Shown here: piece after piece, positions 1-5,875 of the stretch | How the letters are laid out: each line of letters opens with the position of its first letter | How positions within the stretch are numbered: position 1 is the stretch's first letter | From: Porphyromonadaceae bacterium UBA4262 | GTDB lineage: Bacteria > Bacteroidota > Bacteroidia > Bacteroidales > Muribaculaceae | Length of the DNA stretch: 20,163 nt | Direction of reading: 5' to 3' | Assembly: GCA_002396085.1 (NCBI GenBank) | Contig: DGWI01000025.1 | Coordinates: forward strand, 1-20,163 | The notes under the pieces: model-generated | What the model saw: only the letters and a program-made list of their open reading frames with translations | What the model was told of the DNA's origin: nothing | Database searches by the model: none | Made by a program: the position numbers and the translations under genes

Positions 1-194
1 GGCAAAGCGATGGGGACGCAGTTCTCCCCAGGCTGCACATCGACCGCGAGGAAAGGTTTGGGAATCAGACCCAGTTCCAGCACATCATTCTCTGCCGAGT
101 TCTTGGGAAATCGGATGACTTGCCCCGGATGCTCATGTGTGAGCCATTGGGCAAGATATGGGTCGAGTTGCAAATAAATGATGATTTCGTCCAT
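1..194 (-). CDS. Unknown phage/island protein, N-terminal part
   Basis: An open frame reads leftwards from an ATG at 194-192 to the window edge, about 64 codons, with no stop. The protein begins MDEIIIYLQLDPYLAQWLTH and continues with a proline-containing, hydrophilic stretch. It starts 23 bases after the stop of the DnaC-like gene and lies on the same strand, so it is probably the next gene of the element's early operon. I recognise no domain. The placement after replication genes suggests a small early phage/island protein, but that is context only. The C-terminus lies outside the window. Confidence 0.6.
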   Translation of the reverse strand, partial: MDEIIIYLQLDPYLAQWLTHEHPGQVIRFPKNSAENDVLELGLIPKPFLAVDVQPGENCVPIAL

Positions 195-217
195 TGTTGA
201 TGTAGCTTTGAGCAAAA

Positions 218-865
218 TTAGTGACGATAACTGATGTCTTGAAAGACGATGACTTCCAGCATCTCGTTGAAGCGGTCAGCGATGCGAGCGCCATATTTCT
301 CCCGAATCTGCTTCGCGTCCAGATTGGTCGTGATGCAGGTGAACTTTTGGTAGAGGTAGCGGTATTCTAGCAAGTCGATTAGCGGATTGGTTACGTTGCC
401 GTAGTCTAAAACCTCTGCTGGTTCTTTGCCCAGGTCGTCGATGGCGAGTAGCCGTTCGCGACGTAAGTCATCGAATTTCGGCCTGTCTTTGTAGATGTCC
501 ACGACTTCTTTAGCGTCCACAAAAGTCAGCTGAATCCTGTCATACGGATTTGCTTGGTTTCTTAGGTGTTCAAATTGCTTACGCTCACTGAGAAAGTCAA
601 TGGCCGCACGCAGCGCATGGAGCAGCGTGGTCTTGCCGTTGCCGCAAGTGCCGCACAGCATTACGCCGAACTTCGGGTCAGGCTTTGTGATATAGTGCGC
701 CATTTTACGCAGGTTGTTGACTGTGTTCTCGTCAAGCTGCACCTTGTTGTGCCGTCGCTCGACCTCAAACATGTAGTGAGCCGTGAGCAAGTCCAGCGTA
801 TCCTGCTCACTCATGTTGAACCTAAAACGAGCCGCCGTAGTCCGATGCCTTTTTATCTCCGACAT
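218..865 (-). CDS. DnaC/IstB-like AAA+ ATPase, putative helicase loader of the element
   Basis: The protein has the AAA+ core of the DnaC/IstB group. Numbering from the start chosen here (215 aa), Walker A is GTCGNGKTT at about 72-80, Walker B is LLAIDDLGKE at about 139-148, sensor 1 is ITTNL at about 178-182, and GARIADRF at about 192-199 carries the arginine-finger region. Such proteins load the replicative DnaB-type helicase, and phage versions recruit the host helicase. The frame stays open up to an ATG at 955, but that start would overlap the upstream gene by 134 bases, and its first 30 residues are lysine/alanine-rich and look like out-of-frame translation. The ATG at 865 is preceded by GGGGA, so I prefer it; 814 is a further possibility. 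It sits directly after the replisome-organizer-like gene, which fits one replication module. IstB of an insertion sequence is unlikely because no IstA is next to it. Confidence 0.85.
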   Translation of the reverse strand: MSEIKRHRTTAARFRFNMSEQDTLDLLTAHYMFEVERRHNKVQLDENTVNNLRKMAHYITKPDPKFGVMLCGTCGNGKTTLLHALRAAIDFLSERKQFEHLRNQANPYDRIQLTFVDAKEVVDIYKDRPKFDDLRRERLLAIDDLGKEPAEVLDYGNVTNPLIDLLEYRYLYQKFTCITTNLDAKQIREKYGARIADRFNEMLEVIVFQDISYRH

Positions 866-1625
866 CAGTTCCCCGACGCGCGGCATATTTATCTTGCTGG
901 CCGCTGCCGCTGCTACCTTTTGTCCTTCGCTGTTCATTTTTTTCTTGCTTGTCAAACTGAATCCGCGCCCAGTCGAAGAAATGTTTTCTGAAATCGCTGA
1001 AATCGGTGTGCCGCGTTTCTTTGATGTTCACTTCTTTGACAAAAGCGTCAAGAAGTTTAAGCAATTCCTGCTTGGAGCAAGAAAAACGCATCGTCATTTC
1101 ATCTATAGAAATCTCGGCATTCCTCAACTGCTCAAAAAATTTCAAATTTTCCTCGCGCACAGATTGTTGTGATATAATATTTTTATCTTCTTCTTTATTA
1201 TCTTTTTTAATACACTTCCCCTTGCGCTTCCCTTTGCGTTCCGCGCCATCATCATTTTCGCTTGAAGAATATGGTGAATGAACTGGTGGATTTTTCTCCG
1301 CAAGAATGCTTTGGTAAGCGTCGTAATTGCATATCGTTATGATGGTCATTTCGGTGGTTTTTTTGCACCGAATCATCTTGTCATTCTCGAAAATTTCAAG
1401 GCTTTTGAGAACAATTCTCGGGTTTGTTCTCCATCTGCCCATCAATAATCTAGTAGTGGTGATGAGTTGTCCACGTTTCAAATCAACACGCACTCCATCA
1501 AAATAGACTGTCTTATTCTCCCACTGTGCCTGAATAATCAAGTCCATCCATCTGTGCGCCATGCGTCCGTCTTTCCAGACCCAATGGTTCTCGATGTCTC
1601 TGAACAAGAAAACAAAACCACCCAT
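822..1625 (-). CDS. Replisome-organizer / DnaD-like phage replication protein
   Basis: This 267-aa protein begins with the aromatic pattern of Bacteroidetes phage replication proteins (FRDIENHWVW, then HRWMDLIIQAQWE). That N-terminal region, about residues 1-115, looks like the winged-helix part of replisome organizers. A highly charged Lys/Glu linker follows at about 125-150. A C-terminal motif, FSDFRKHFFDWARI at about 210-223, is seen in many Bacteroidetes phage and conjugative-element replication proteins. The tail is low-complexity Gly/Ser/Lys/Asp. Its inferred role is to recognise the element's origin and hand over to the DnaC-like loader encoded next. It starts 2 bases after the stop of the upstream HTH gene and overlaps the following gene by up to about 44 bases, so translation is probably coupled. 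I assign it from pattern and context rather than from a confident family match. Confidence 0.72.
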   Translation of the reverse strand: MGGFVFLFRDIENHWVWKDGRMAHRWMDLIIQAQWENKTVYFDGVRVDLKRGQLITTTRLLMGRWRTNPRIVLKSLEIFENDKMIRCKKTTEMTIITICNYDAYQSILAEKNPPVHSPYSSSENDDGAERKGKRKGKCIKKDNKEEDKNIISQQSVREENLKFFEQLRNAEISIDEMTMRFSCSKQELLKLLDAFVKEVNIKETRHTDFSDFRKHFFDWARIQFDKQEKNEQRRTKGSSGSGQQDKYAARRGTDVGDKKASDYGGSF

Positions 1626-1627
1626 TG

Positions 1628-1825
1628 CTATAATTGAGCTTTCCAGAAGCGAAGTATCTCACTGCCGAGGTAGAATTTTCTTGTTGTTGAGCGACGCACA
1701 CCGCATTTAATCCGCCCTTTTGCTGTGTATCGAGCCAAAGTGTGACGATGCATTCCCAAAAGTGCGCAGGTTTCCTCGATTGAGTATCTTCCTGCCATAC
1801 TTACGTTAGGCTCATTTGTTACCAT
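1628..1825 (-). CDS. Small HTH protein, excisionase/MerR-like
   Basis: This 65-aa protein contains the pattern YSIEETCALLGMHRHTLARY followed by a basic wing (RIKCGVRRSTTRKFYLGSEILRF). That is the helix-turn-helix plus wing of the excisionase / HTH_17 group in the MerR superfamily. Proteins of this group bind DNA and act either as recombination directionality factors or as regulators. The ATG at 1825 overlaps the end of the upstream Cro-like gene by 14 bases and has a GGTG purine run about 9 bases upstream. An internal ATG at 1798 has none, so I keep the longer form. Its place between a Cro-like gene and the replication genes would fit an Xis or an early regulator; the sequence does not decide which. 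Confidence 0.75.
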   Translation of the reverse strand: MVTNEPNVSMAGRYSIEETCALLGMHRHTLARYTAKGRIKCGVRRSTTRKFYLGSEILRFWKAQL

Positions 1826-2057
1826 GATTCTGCACCTTTTTATTATACATTATTGGTTTGGGAAACAATTTCTTGGCAGGAATGCCAATGAACTCAGCAA
1901 TCTTCTGTTGAAGATGTTGGTCAGGGTTAGCATCACCAGCAAGCCACTTGCGTACAGTTATCTCTTTGCGCTGGCAAAGTGAGGCGATGTCTCGAACAAA
2001 CTCAGCCGCTGGAGATGGCTGGTTTTTAAGCGATTGGTAATACTCAAAAAAAGTCAT
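1812..2057 (-). CDS. Cro-like helix-turn-helix protein, first gene of early operon
   Basis: This 81-aa protein has a helical DNA-binding core at about residues 18-66 (VRDIASLCQRKEITVRKWLAG, then a helix ending AEFIGIPAKKLFP). It resembles small XRE/Cro-type regulators of Bacteroidetes mobile elements. It is the first gene of a leftward operon and is transcribed divergently from the XRE repressor gene across a spacer of about 190 bases. That is the layout of a CI/Cro lysogeny switch, so a Cro-like role is the natural inference. A weak promoter candidate, TATTTTTG on the minus strand at 2085-2078, would place the transcript start close to the ATG at 2057. I see no well-placed TTTG partner for it. 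Confidence 0.72.
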   Translation of the reverse strand: MTFFEYYQSLKNQPSPAAEFVRDIASLCQRKEITVRKWLAGDANPDQHLQQKIAEFIGIPAKKLFPKPIMYNKKVQNHGNK

Positions 2058-2099
2058 AGCGAAAAAATCTTTATAAACAAAAATATAAACCTTATAAAT

Positions 2100-2130
2100 T
2101 TTGTTATATCAAAACTTCTTTGTAACTTTG
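2100..2130 (+). promoter_or_regulatory. Bacteroidetes-type promoter of the XRE repressor
   Basis: TTTG at 2100-2103 and TAACTTTG at 2123-2130 are separated by 19 bases, matching the Bacteroidetes -33 TTTG / -7 TAnnTTTG arrangement. Transcription would start near 2135, leaving a leader of about 115 bases before the repressor ATG at 2250. The -33 side also overlaps AT-rich direct repeats (TATAAAC at 2072-2078 and 2084-2090, TATAAAT at 2093-2099) that could be operators; this last point is inference. Confidence 0.65.
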
Positions 2131-2149
2131 CAGCGTCAAAGCGACAATT

Positions 2150-2210
2150 CTTGCTGATGCAACAAAATTTAGGCTGCAAATATACATATATTTTCTATTA
2201 TATCAGCAAG
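2150..2210 (+). repeat. Inverted repeat in the repressor leader
   Basis: CTTGCTGAT at 2150-2158 and ATCAGCAAG at 2202-2210 are perfect 9-base complements separated by 43 bases. They lie between the repressor promoter and its start codon. They could be a pair of operators or the base of a leader RNA structure. Confidence 0.5.
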
Positions 2211-2249
2211 AAATTAAGAACAAAATTTTACGCTTATATCAATAATTTT

Positions 2250-2678
2250 ATGCGAGTACTTGACTTACAAAGGATTAGGTCAGAAAAAAATTTTTCGCAA
2301 GTAAAAGTTGCGGAACTGACCGGCTATCCACAGGGTTTCGTCTCCGTGATTGAGCGTGGGAAAGCGTCTGCACCACAGGCGTTCATCGACAAAGTGGCAT
2401 TAGTTCTCGGAGTTGAAAACATAGAGGACTATGTAAGTGAAGTCGCTAATCCCAATCTCAAAAAGAAGATGGCGAAACGAGCCGAGAAAACCGAGGAGAA
2501 GCAGCCTGCGCCAGCCGATGAAGTCGGCAAGGCAAGCGCGGTTTCTCAAGAGCAAAGCATAGTCTCTGACTTCTTGGAACTCCTTAAAAAGAAAGAGGAG
2601 AAGATAGAGAGTTTAGAGGCTGAAATCGAAGAACTAAAACAAGAGCTTGCAGTCTATCGTCAGACAACGTGCAAGTAG
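2250..2678 (+). CDS. XRE-family repressor (CI-like) with C-terminal coiled coil
   Basis: The protein starts MRVLDLQRIRSEKNFSQVKV, an XRE-type HTH at about residues 5-63 (recognition region YPQGFVSVIERGKA). A charged linker follows, then a leucine-heptad coiled coil at about 104-138 (FLELLKKKEEKIESLEAEIE). The ATG at 2250 gives 142 aa. The frame is open back to 2034, but that upstream part is AT-rich, starts upstream of the likely promoter, and translates to unconvincing sequence, so the internal start is preferred. No S24/LexA-type self-cleavage domain is visible, so induction would need an anti-repressor or other control; the coiled coil probably makes the dimer. It is divergent from the Cro-like gene and is the last gene before the attachment site. 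Confidence 0.85.
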   Translation: MRVLDLQRIRSEKNFSQVKVAELTGYPQGFVSVIERGKASAPQAFIDKVALVLGVENIEDYVSEVANPNLKKKMAKRAEKTEEKQPAPADEVGKASAVSQEQSIVSDFLELLKKKEEKIESLEAEIEELKQELAVYRQTTCK

Positions 2679-2744
2679 ACGTGCAAGTTTAATAACGTAA
2701 TTTCTAACTATTTATTAACCAGGTCTATATCGGTGTATTCAAGA

Positions 2745-2789
2745 AGCTTCCCAAGCTGAGGGCCGCGGGTTCGAGTCCCGTCTACCGCT
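2745..2789 (+). other. tRNA-Gly(CCC) 3' half, likely attachment site (attL/attR)
   Basis: The sequence matches the 3' half of a tRNA. It has an anticodon loop TTCCCAA (anticodon CCC) with three conserved stem pairs (AGC/GCT). A T-arm follows with stem 2765-2769 / 2777-2781 around TTCGAGT, then an acceptor 3' strand CTACCGC at 2782-2788 and discriminator T at 2789. The matching acceptor 5' strand (GCGGTAG) and D-arm are absent upstream, and the anticodon stem breaks after three pairs. This is what remains on one side when a tyrosine-integrase element inserts in the anticodon/3' half of a tRNA gene. The CI-like repressor gene ends 67 bases before it. Confidence 0.72.
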
Positions 2790-2792
2790 CAA

Positions 2793-2837
2793 AAGTTTAG
2801 CGGCCAGTCTCCGATATGAGAACTGGCCGCTAACTTT
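2793..2837. terminator. Strong bidirectional hairpin terminator
   Basis: TTAGCGGCCAGT at 2797-2808 and ACTGGCCGCTAA at 2822-2833 form a perfect 12-bp GC-rich stem with a 13-base loop, flanked by short A- and T-rich runs on both sides. It sits 8 bases after the tRNA 3' end and just past the stop of the leftward pseudouridine synthase gene. It therefore probably served the original tRNA gene on one strand and serves the synthase gene on the other. Confidence 0.8.
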
Positions 2838-2843
2838 ATACTA

Positions 2844-3752
2844 TTAGGTCAGGCGACGCAGGAAGTATGGGGGGATGGGCGTCTCAAATGAGAGGGGTTC
2901 GCCTGTGATGGGATGCGTGAAGGCGAGTTTGTAGGCATGCAGACAGTGGCGACTGCCTGGCTTCTCCTGACGACCATACTTGCCATCACCAGTGATCGGG
3001 TGACCGATGTCACGCATGTGAACACGTATCTGGTTCTTGCGGCCTGTGAGCAACTTCAATTCGATGAGCGAGTGTTCCTTGGCACGCTCCAGTATGCGCC
3101 ATGTGGTGATGGAGAACTTGCCTCCACCCGGATCCTCGCGATAACTGATGACACGCATGTTCTTGTTGTCTCTGAGCCAACTCTCTACCCTACCCTCGTC
3201 ACGCTCCATGATGCCATCGACCACAGCCACATAACGGCGGTCGGTAACCACGTTGCGCCAGTCCTTGACAAACGCCTGTTGCACCTCGCTACTCTTGGCA
3301 TAGACCATGAGTCCGCTGGTGCGACAATCCAGGCGATGCACCACATGGGCCGTGCAACGCTGGCGCGTCTCAGCAAAGTGCCGGTCAAGCAACGACTTCA
3401 TATTCAGGCTACCGGCTCCTACGCCCATCGAGAGCACTCCCGGCTCCTTGTCGACCACCACTAGCCACTGATCCTCATAGATGATGGCGTAGTGCTTGCT
3501 CGTCTCAGCAGGAGTTTTGGGTTGACGACTGATCTCAATCACGCTATCAGGCATCACTTGGAAGTCAAAATGGGTCTCGGTCTTGCCGTCGACCGTAACT
3601 CCACCATGGCTCAAAATAGACTTGGCCTTGTTGCGGCTGATGCCATCCAATGCCTTCATAACAAAGTCAAGCAAGCCCTGTTGCTCGCGGGCCCGGAACA
3701 CAGTGCCTTGACGCTGTGCGCGGGGCACGTTATGGTTGTGGTTGCGACTCAC
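2844..3752 (-). CDS. RluA-family RNA pseudouridine synthase
   Basis: The 302-aa protein isomerises specific uridines of rRNA or tRNA to pseudouridine. An S4-like RNA-binding region comes first, at about residues 22-75 (LLDFVMKALDGISRNKAKSI, then GGVTVDG). The RluA catalytic fold follows, with the hallmark HRLDCRTSGLMVYAKS around the catalytic Asp142. Later family motifs include YVAVVDG, LLTGRKNQIRVHM and HPITGDGKYG. Length and order are normal for RluA/RluD-type enzymes. The target position cannot be read from sequence, so no gene symbol is given. It lies 176 bases downstream of dnaJ on the same strand, separated by heptamer repeats, and I see no clear promoter of its own in that gap. Confidence 0.93.
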   Translation of the reverse strand: MSRNHNHNVPRAQRQGTVFRAREQQGLLDFVMKALDGISRNKAKSILSHGGVTVDGKTETHFDFQVMPDSVIEISRQPKTPAETSKHYAIIYEDQWLVVVDKEPGVLSMGVGAGSLNMKSLLDRHFAETRQRCTAHVVHRLDCRTSGLMVYAKSSEVQQAFVKDWRNVVTDRRYVAVVDGIMERDEGRVESWLRDNKNMRVISYREDPGGGKFSITTWRILERAKEHSLIELKLLTGRKNQIRVHMRDIGHPITGDGKYGRQEKPGSRHCLHAYKLAFTHPITGEPLSFETPIPPYFLRRLT

Positions 3753-3760
3753 CTTAGTTT

Positions 3761-3801
3761 AATTGAAAATTGAAAATTGAGAATTGAGAATTGAGAATTT
3801 T
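3761..3801. repeat. Heptamer tandem array, unit AATTGAR
   Basis: Five consecutive 7-base units, AATTGAA twice and AATTGAG three times, run from 3761 to 3795, followed by a partial unit. They lie in the dnaJ to pseudouridine synthase spacer. A shorter copy of the same unit occurs upstream of dnaJ. Confidence 0.85.
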
Positions 3802-3819
3802 GACTGCGCTGCGCTCTGT

Positions 3820-3924
3820 CAGTTTTCAGTTTTCGGTTTTCAGTGTTCGGTCTCCTGTTTTCAGTCGCTACCGACAACTGATAACCGATAACTGATAACC
3901 GATAACCGATAACCAATTGCCGAT
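3820..3924. repeat. Fifteen heptamers in one register (CRGTTTT then AACYGAT units)
   Basis: The 105 bases divide into fifteen 7-base units in a constant register. The first part repeats CAGTTTT/CGGTTTT with degenerate members (3820-3868). After one transitional unit, the second part repeats AACTGAT/AACCGAT (3876-3917) and ends in a degenerate copy. The array ends just before the stop codon of dnaJ. Confidence 0.8.
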
Positions 3925-3928
3925 AGCA

Positions 3929-5104
3929 TTAATCGAAGATGTGACGCAGACGACTAAAGATGCGATTCTTGATCGACTCTGAGGGCTTGAGGTTGCTCGA
4001 CCCCCGCAGGCTCTCGATGGCCTTGCGCTCATCGGCAGTGAGTGTCTCGGGGACATAGACCATGACATTAACCAGCATGTCGCCCGTGCCATAACGGTTG
4101 GGATCGGGAAGTCCCTTGCCTCGCATGCGCAACACCGAACCCGGCTGTGTACCCGCCTTGATGGTGAGCAGTGCCTTGCCATCGACAGTGGGCACCTCGA
4201 CCTTGCCGCCAAAGACTGCTGTGGGGAAGTCAAGCATCAAGTTGTAGACAAGGTCGTTGCCATCGCGCACGAGTTGGCTGTCAGCAACCTCCTCGATGAC
4301 GATGAGCAGATCGCCAGGAATGCCACCACCTGGGGCATCATTACCACGCCCCGACATCTTGAGTTGCATGCCCTCGGCCACACCGGCAGGAATATTGACC
4401 GAAACCACCTCTTCCTTGCGAATCAATCCCTTGCCACTGCAGTGCGGGCAACGTTCTTTGATGATCTTACCCGAGCCTCCGCAGGTGTGGCACACCTGTT
4501 GCGACTGCATGCGCATGAACCCCATGCTCTGAACGACGGTCTCGACACCCTGACCATGACAAGTGGGGCACGTCTCATGAGCCGTGCCGTTTTTTGATCC
4601 TGTGCCGTGGCAATGCTGGCATGACACCATGCGAGGTATCTTGAGTTTCTTCTCACAACCGTGTGCAACATCAGCAAGGGTGACCTTGACACGCACTCGC
4701 AGGTCGGTGCCACGATTCACACGTTGACGCGAGCGGCCACCGCCCCCGAATCCGCTGAAGCCTCCTCCACCGAATCCGCCGAAGTCAAACCCAGCACCAA
4801 ACACCGAGTTCAAGATATCATTGATGTCAAATCCGCCAAAGCCACCACCGGCACCGCCCATCTGCTCATCGGCGAAGCCAAACTGGTCGTAGCGCTGACG
4901 CTTCTCGGGGTCACTGAGCACGCCGTAGGCCTCGGCCGCCTCCTTGAATTTCTCTTCAGCGTCCTTCTTCTCCTGCTCGGTCTTGCCTTGCTGGCGGTCG
5001 GGATGATACTTGACTGCCAACTTGCGATAGGCCTTCTTCAACTCATCGGCCGTAGCATTCTTCTGTACGCCCAGTACCTCGTAGTAATCTCTTTTGTTAG
5101 CCAT
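3929..5104 (-). CDS. dnaJ: Chaperone DnaJ (Hsp40)
   Basis: Full-length type I DnaJ of 391 aa, the cochaperone that delivers substrates to DnaK and stimulates its ATPase. The J-domain occupies about residues 5-72 with HPD at 34-36. A Gly/Phe-rich linker follows at about 78-120. The zinc-binding region has four CxxCxGxG motifs (CQHCHGTG, CPTCHGQG, CHTCGGSG, CPHCSGKG), and then come the two substrate-binding beta domains. All key residues are present. It lies 102 bases downstream of grpE on the same strand, the usual Bacteroidetes pairing, so the two are probably cotranscribed. The spacer holds a hairpin and AATTGAG repeats. Confidence 0.98.
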   Translation of the reverse strand: MANKRDYYEVLGVQKNATADELKKAYRKLAVKYHPDRQQGKTEQEKKDAEEKFKEAAEAYGVLSDPEKRQRYDQFGFADEQMGGAGGGFGGFDINDILNSVFGAGFDFGGFGGGGFSGFGGGGRSRQRVNRGTDLRVRVKVTLADVAHGCEKKLKIPRMVSCQHCHGTGSKNGTAHETCPTCHGQGVETVVQSMGFMRMQSQQVCHTCGGSGKIIKERCPHCSGKGLIRKEEVVSVNIPAGVAEGMQLKMSGRGNDAPGGGIPGDLLIVIEEVADSQLVRDGNDLVYNLMLDFPTAVFGGKVEVPTVDGKALLTIKAGTQPGSVLRMRGKGLPDPNRYGTGDMLVNVMVYVPETLTADERKAIESLRGSSNLKPSESIKNRIFSRLRHIFD

Positions 5105-5144
5105 AATTCAATTGAATTGAAATCGAAAATTGAGAATTGAGAAT
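5105..5144. repeat. Short AATTGAG-type repeat upstream of dnaJ
   Basis: AATTGAG occurs twice in tandem at 5128-5141, preceded by degenerate AATTGA and AATCGAA units. It is the same unit as in the array downstream of dnaJ at 3761. It begins immediately at the dnaJ start codon. Confidence 0.6.
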
Positions 5145-5174
5145 CATTTTCAATCCCCATCTTTTCCTGTTGCT

Positions 5175-5198
5175 CCACCTCTCTCATGCGAGGGGTGG
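5175..5198 (-). other. Hairpin in the grpE-dnaJ spacer
   Basis: CCACCTCTC at 5175-5183 pairs with GAGGGGTGG at 5190-5198 around a 6-base loop. Eight pairs are canonical, and one position is a G-T or A-C opposition depending on the strand. No T-run follows on the minus strand, so full termination is not expected. It could be a partial terminator or an mRNA stability element between grpE and dnaJ. Confidence 0.4.
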
Positions 5199-5206
5199 GA
5201 CTACAT

Positions 5207-5782
5207 TTATTGTCCGACAACCACCTTGGCGTGGCGCAGAACCTTGTCGTTAATCATATATCCCTTGGTGGTCGTGTCAACCACTTTACCACGCATGCTC
5301 TCGTCGGGAGCGGGGAATGTAGTGATGGCCTCGAACAGATCAGCATCAAAGTCCTTGCCAGTGGACTCAATGGGCTTGACTCCTTGCTGCTCCAGATACT
5401 TCACCATCTTGTTATAAATCAGATTCACGCCCTCGGTCAAAGCCTCGACATCACCGCTCTTGCTCATGGCATCGAGCGCACGTTCAAAGTCATCGACCAC
5501 AGGCAACAAATCCTCCATGGCTTTGGCCGAAGCGCTCTTGATGAGTTCTTGCTTCTCCTTGAGTGTGCGACGGCGAAAGTTGTCAAACTCGGCCATCAGC
5601 AAGAGGTATTCCTTCTGCTGCGCCTCGAGTTGTTGTTGCAATTGTTCGACAGTGACCTCAGGCTGAGCCTCGTCTTGTGCGTTGTCCTGTTCCTGAGTCT
5701 GCTCGTTGTCAAGTTGCTGATCTACTTGCGGTTCTTCTTGTGGCGTTTCAGCCTTCTTGTTATCTTTGTTTTTCTTACTCAT
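5207..5782 (-). CDS. grpE: Nucleotide exchange factor GrpE
   Basis: The 191-aa protein releases ADP from DnaK, completing the Hsp70 cycle with DnaJ. The first 45 or so residues are acidic and glutamine-rich and probably disordered. A long coiled coil follows (VEQLQQQLEAQQKEYLLLMA, then FDNFRRRTLKEKQEL). The C-terminal beta domain ends with the GrpE signature TKGYMINDKVLRHAKVVVG. Length is normal. It is followed by dnaJ in the same direction and preceded by ispE 93 bases upstream. That gap contains a nonamer repeat array and no clear TAnnTTTG box. Confidence 0.96.
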   Translation of the reverse strand: MSKKNKDNKKAETPQEEPQVDQQLDNEQTQEQDNAQDEAQPEVTVEQLQQQLEAQQKEYLLLMAEFDNFRRRTLKEKQELIKSASAKAMEDLLPVVDDFERALDAMSKSGDVEALTEGVNLIYNKMVKYLEQQGVKPIESTGKDFDADLFEAITTFPAPDESMRGKVVDTTTKGYMINDKVLRHAKVVVGQ

Positions 5783-5797
5783 AGTCGTGACAAAATT

Positions 5798-5851
5798 TCA
5801 TCTGGAGGCACTAGATGTTCTGGATTTTCCAGACTGCCTAGAGCCTCTAGA
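5798..5851. repeat. Nonamer tandem array, unit NNNYCTRGA
   Basis: Six consecutive 9-base units end in CTGGA, CTAGA, CTGGA, CCAGA, CTAGA and CTAGA. The period is exact and the core is degenerate. The array fills the spacer between ispE and grpE. A related array with a cleaner CTAGA core lies at 12855-12899. Confidence 0.7.
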
Positions 5852-5875
5852 CAAATCAAGCAAAAACCTTGCCCA

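Noticed and set aside
218..865. IstB of an IS21-type insertion sequence
   Set aside because: The ATPase motifs fit, but no IstA transposase or terminal inverted repeats are present, and the neighbours are phage replication and regulatory genes.
2034..2249. N-terminal extension of the XRE repressor
   Set aside because: The stretch contains the promoter and leader, is very AT-rich, and translates to sequence unlike an XRE protein; the HTH begins right after the ATG at 2250.
2700..2789. A complete tRNA gene
   Set aside because: The T-arm, acceptor 3' strand and anticodon loop are present, but no acceptor 5' strand or D-arm exists upstream and only three anticodon-stem pairs form.
3761..3924. 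CRISPR-like array in the dnaJ spacer
   Set aside because: The repeats are 7 bases long and contiguous, with no unique spacers and no cas genes nearby.
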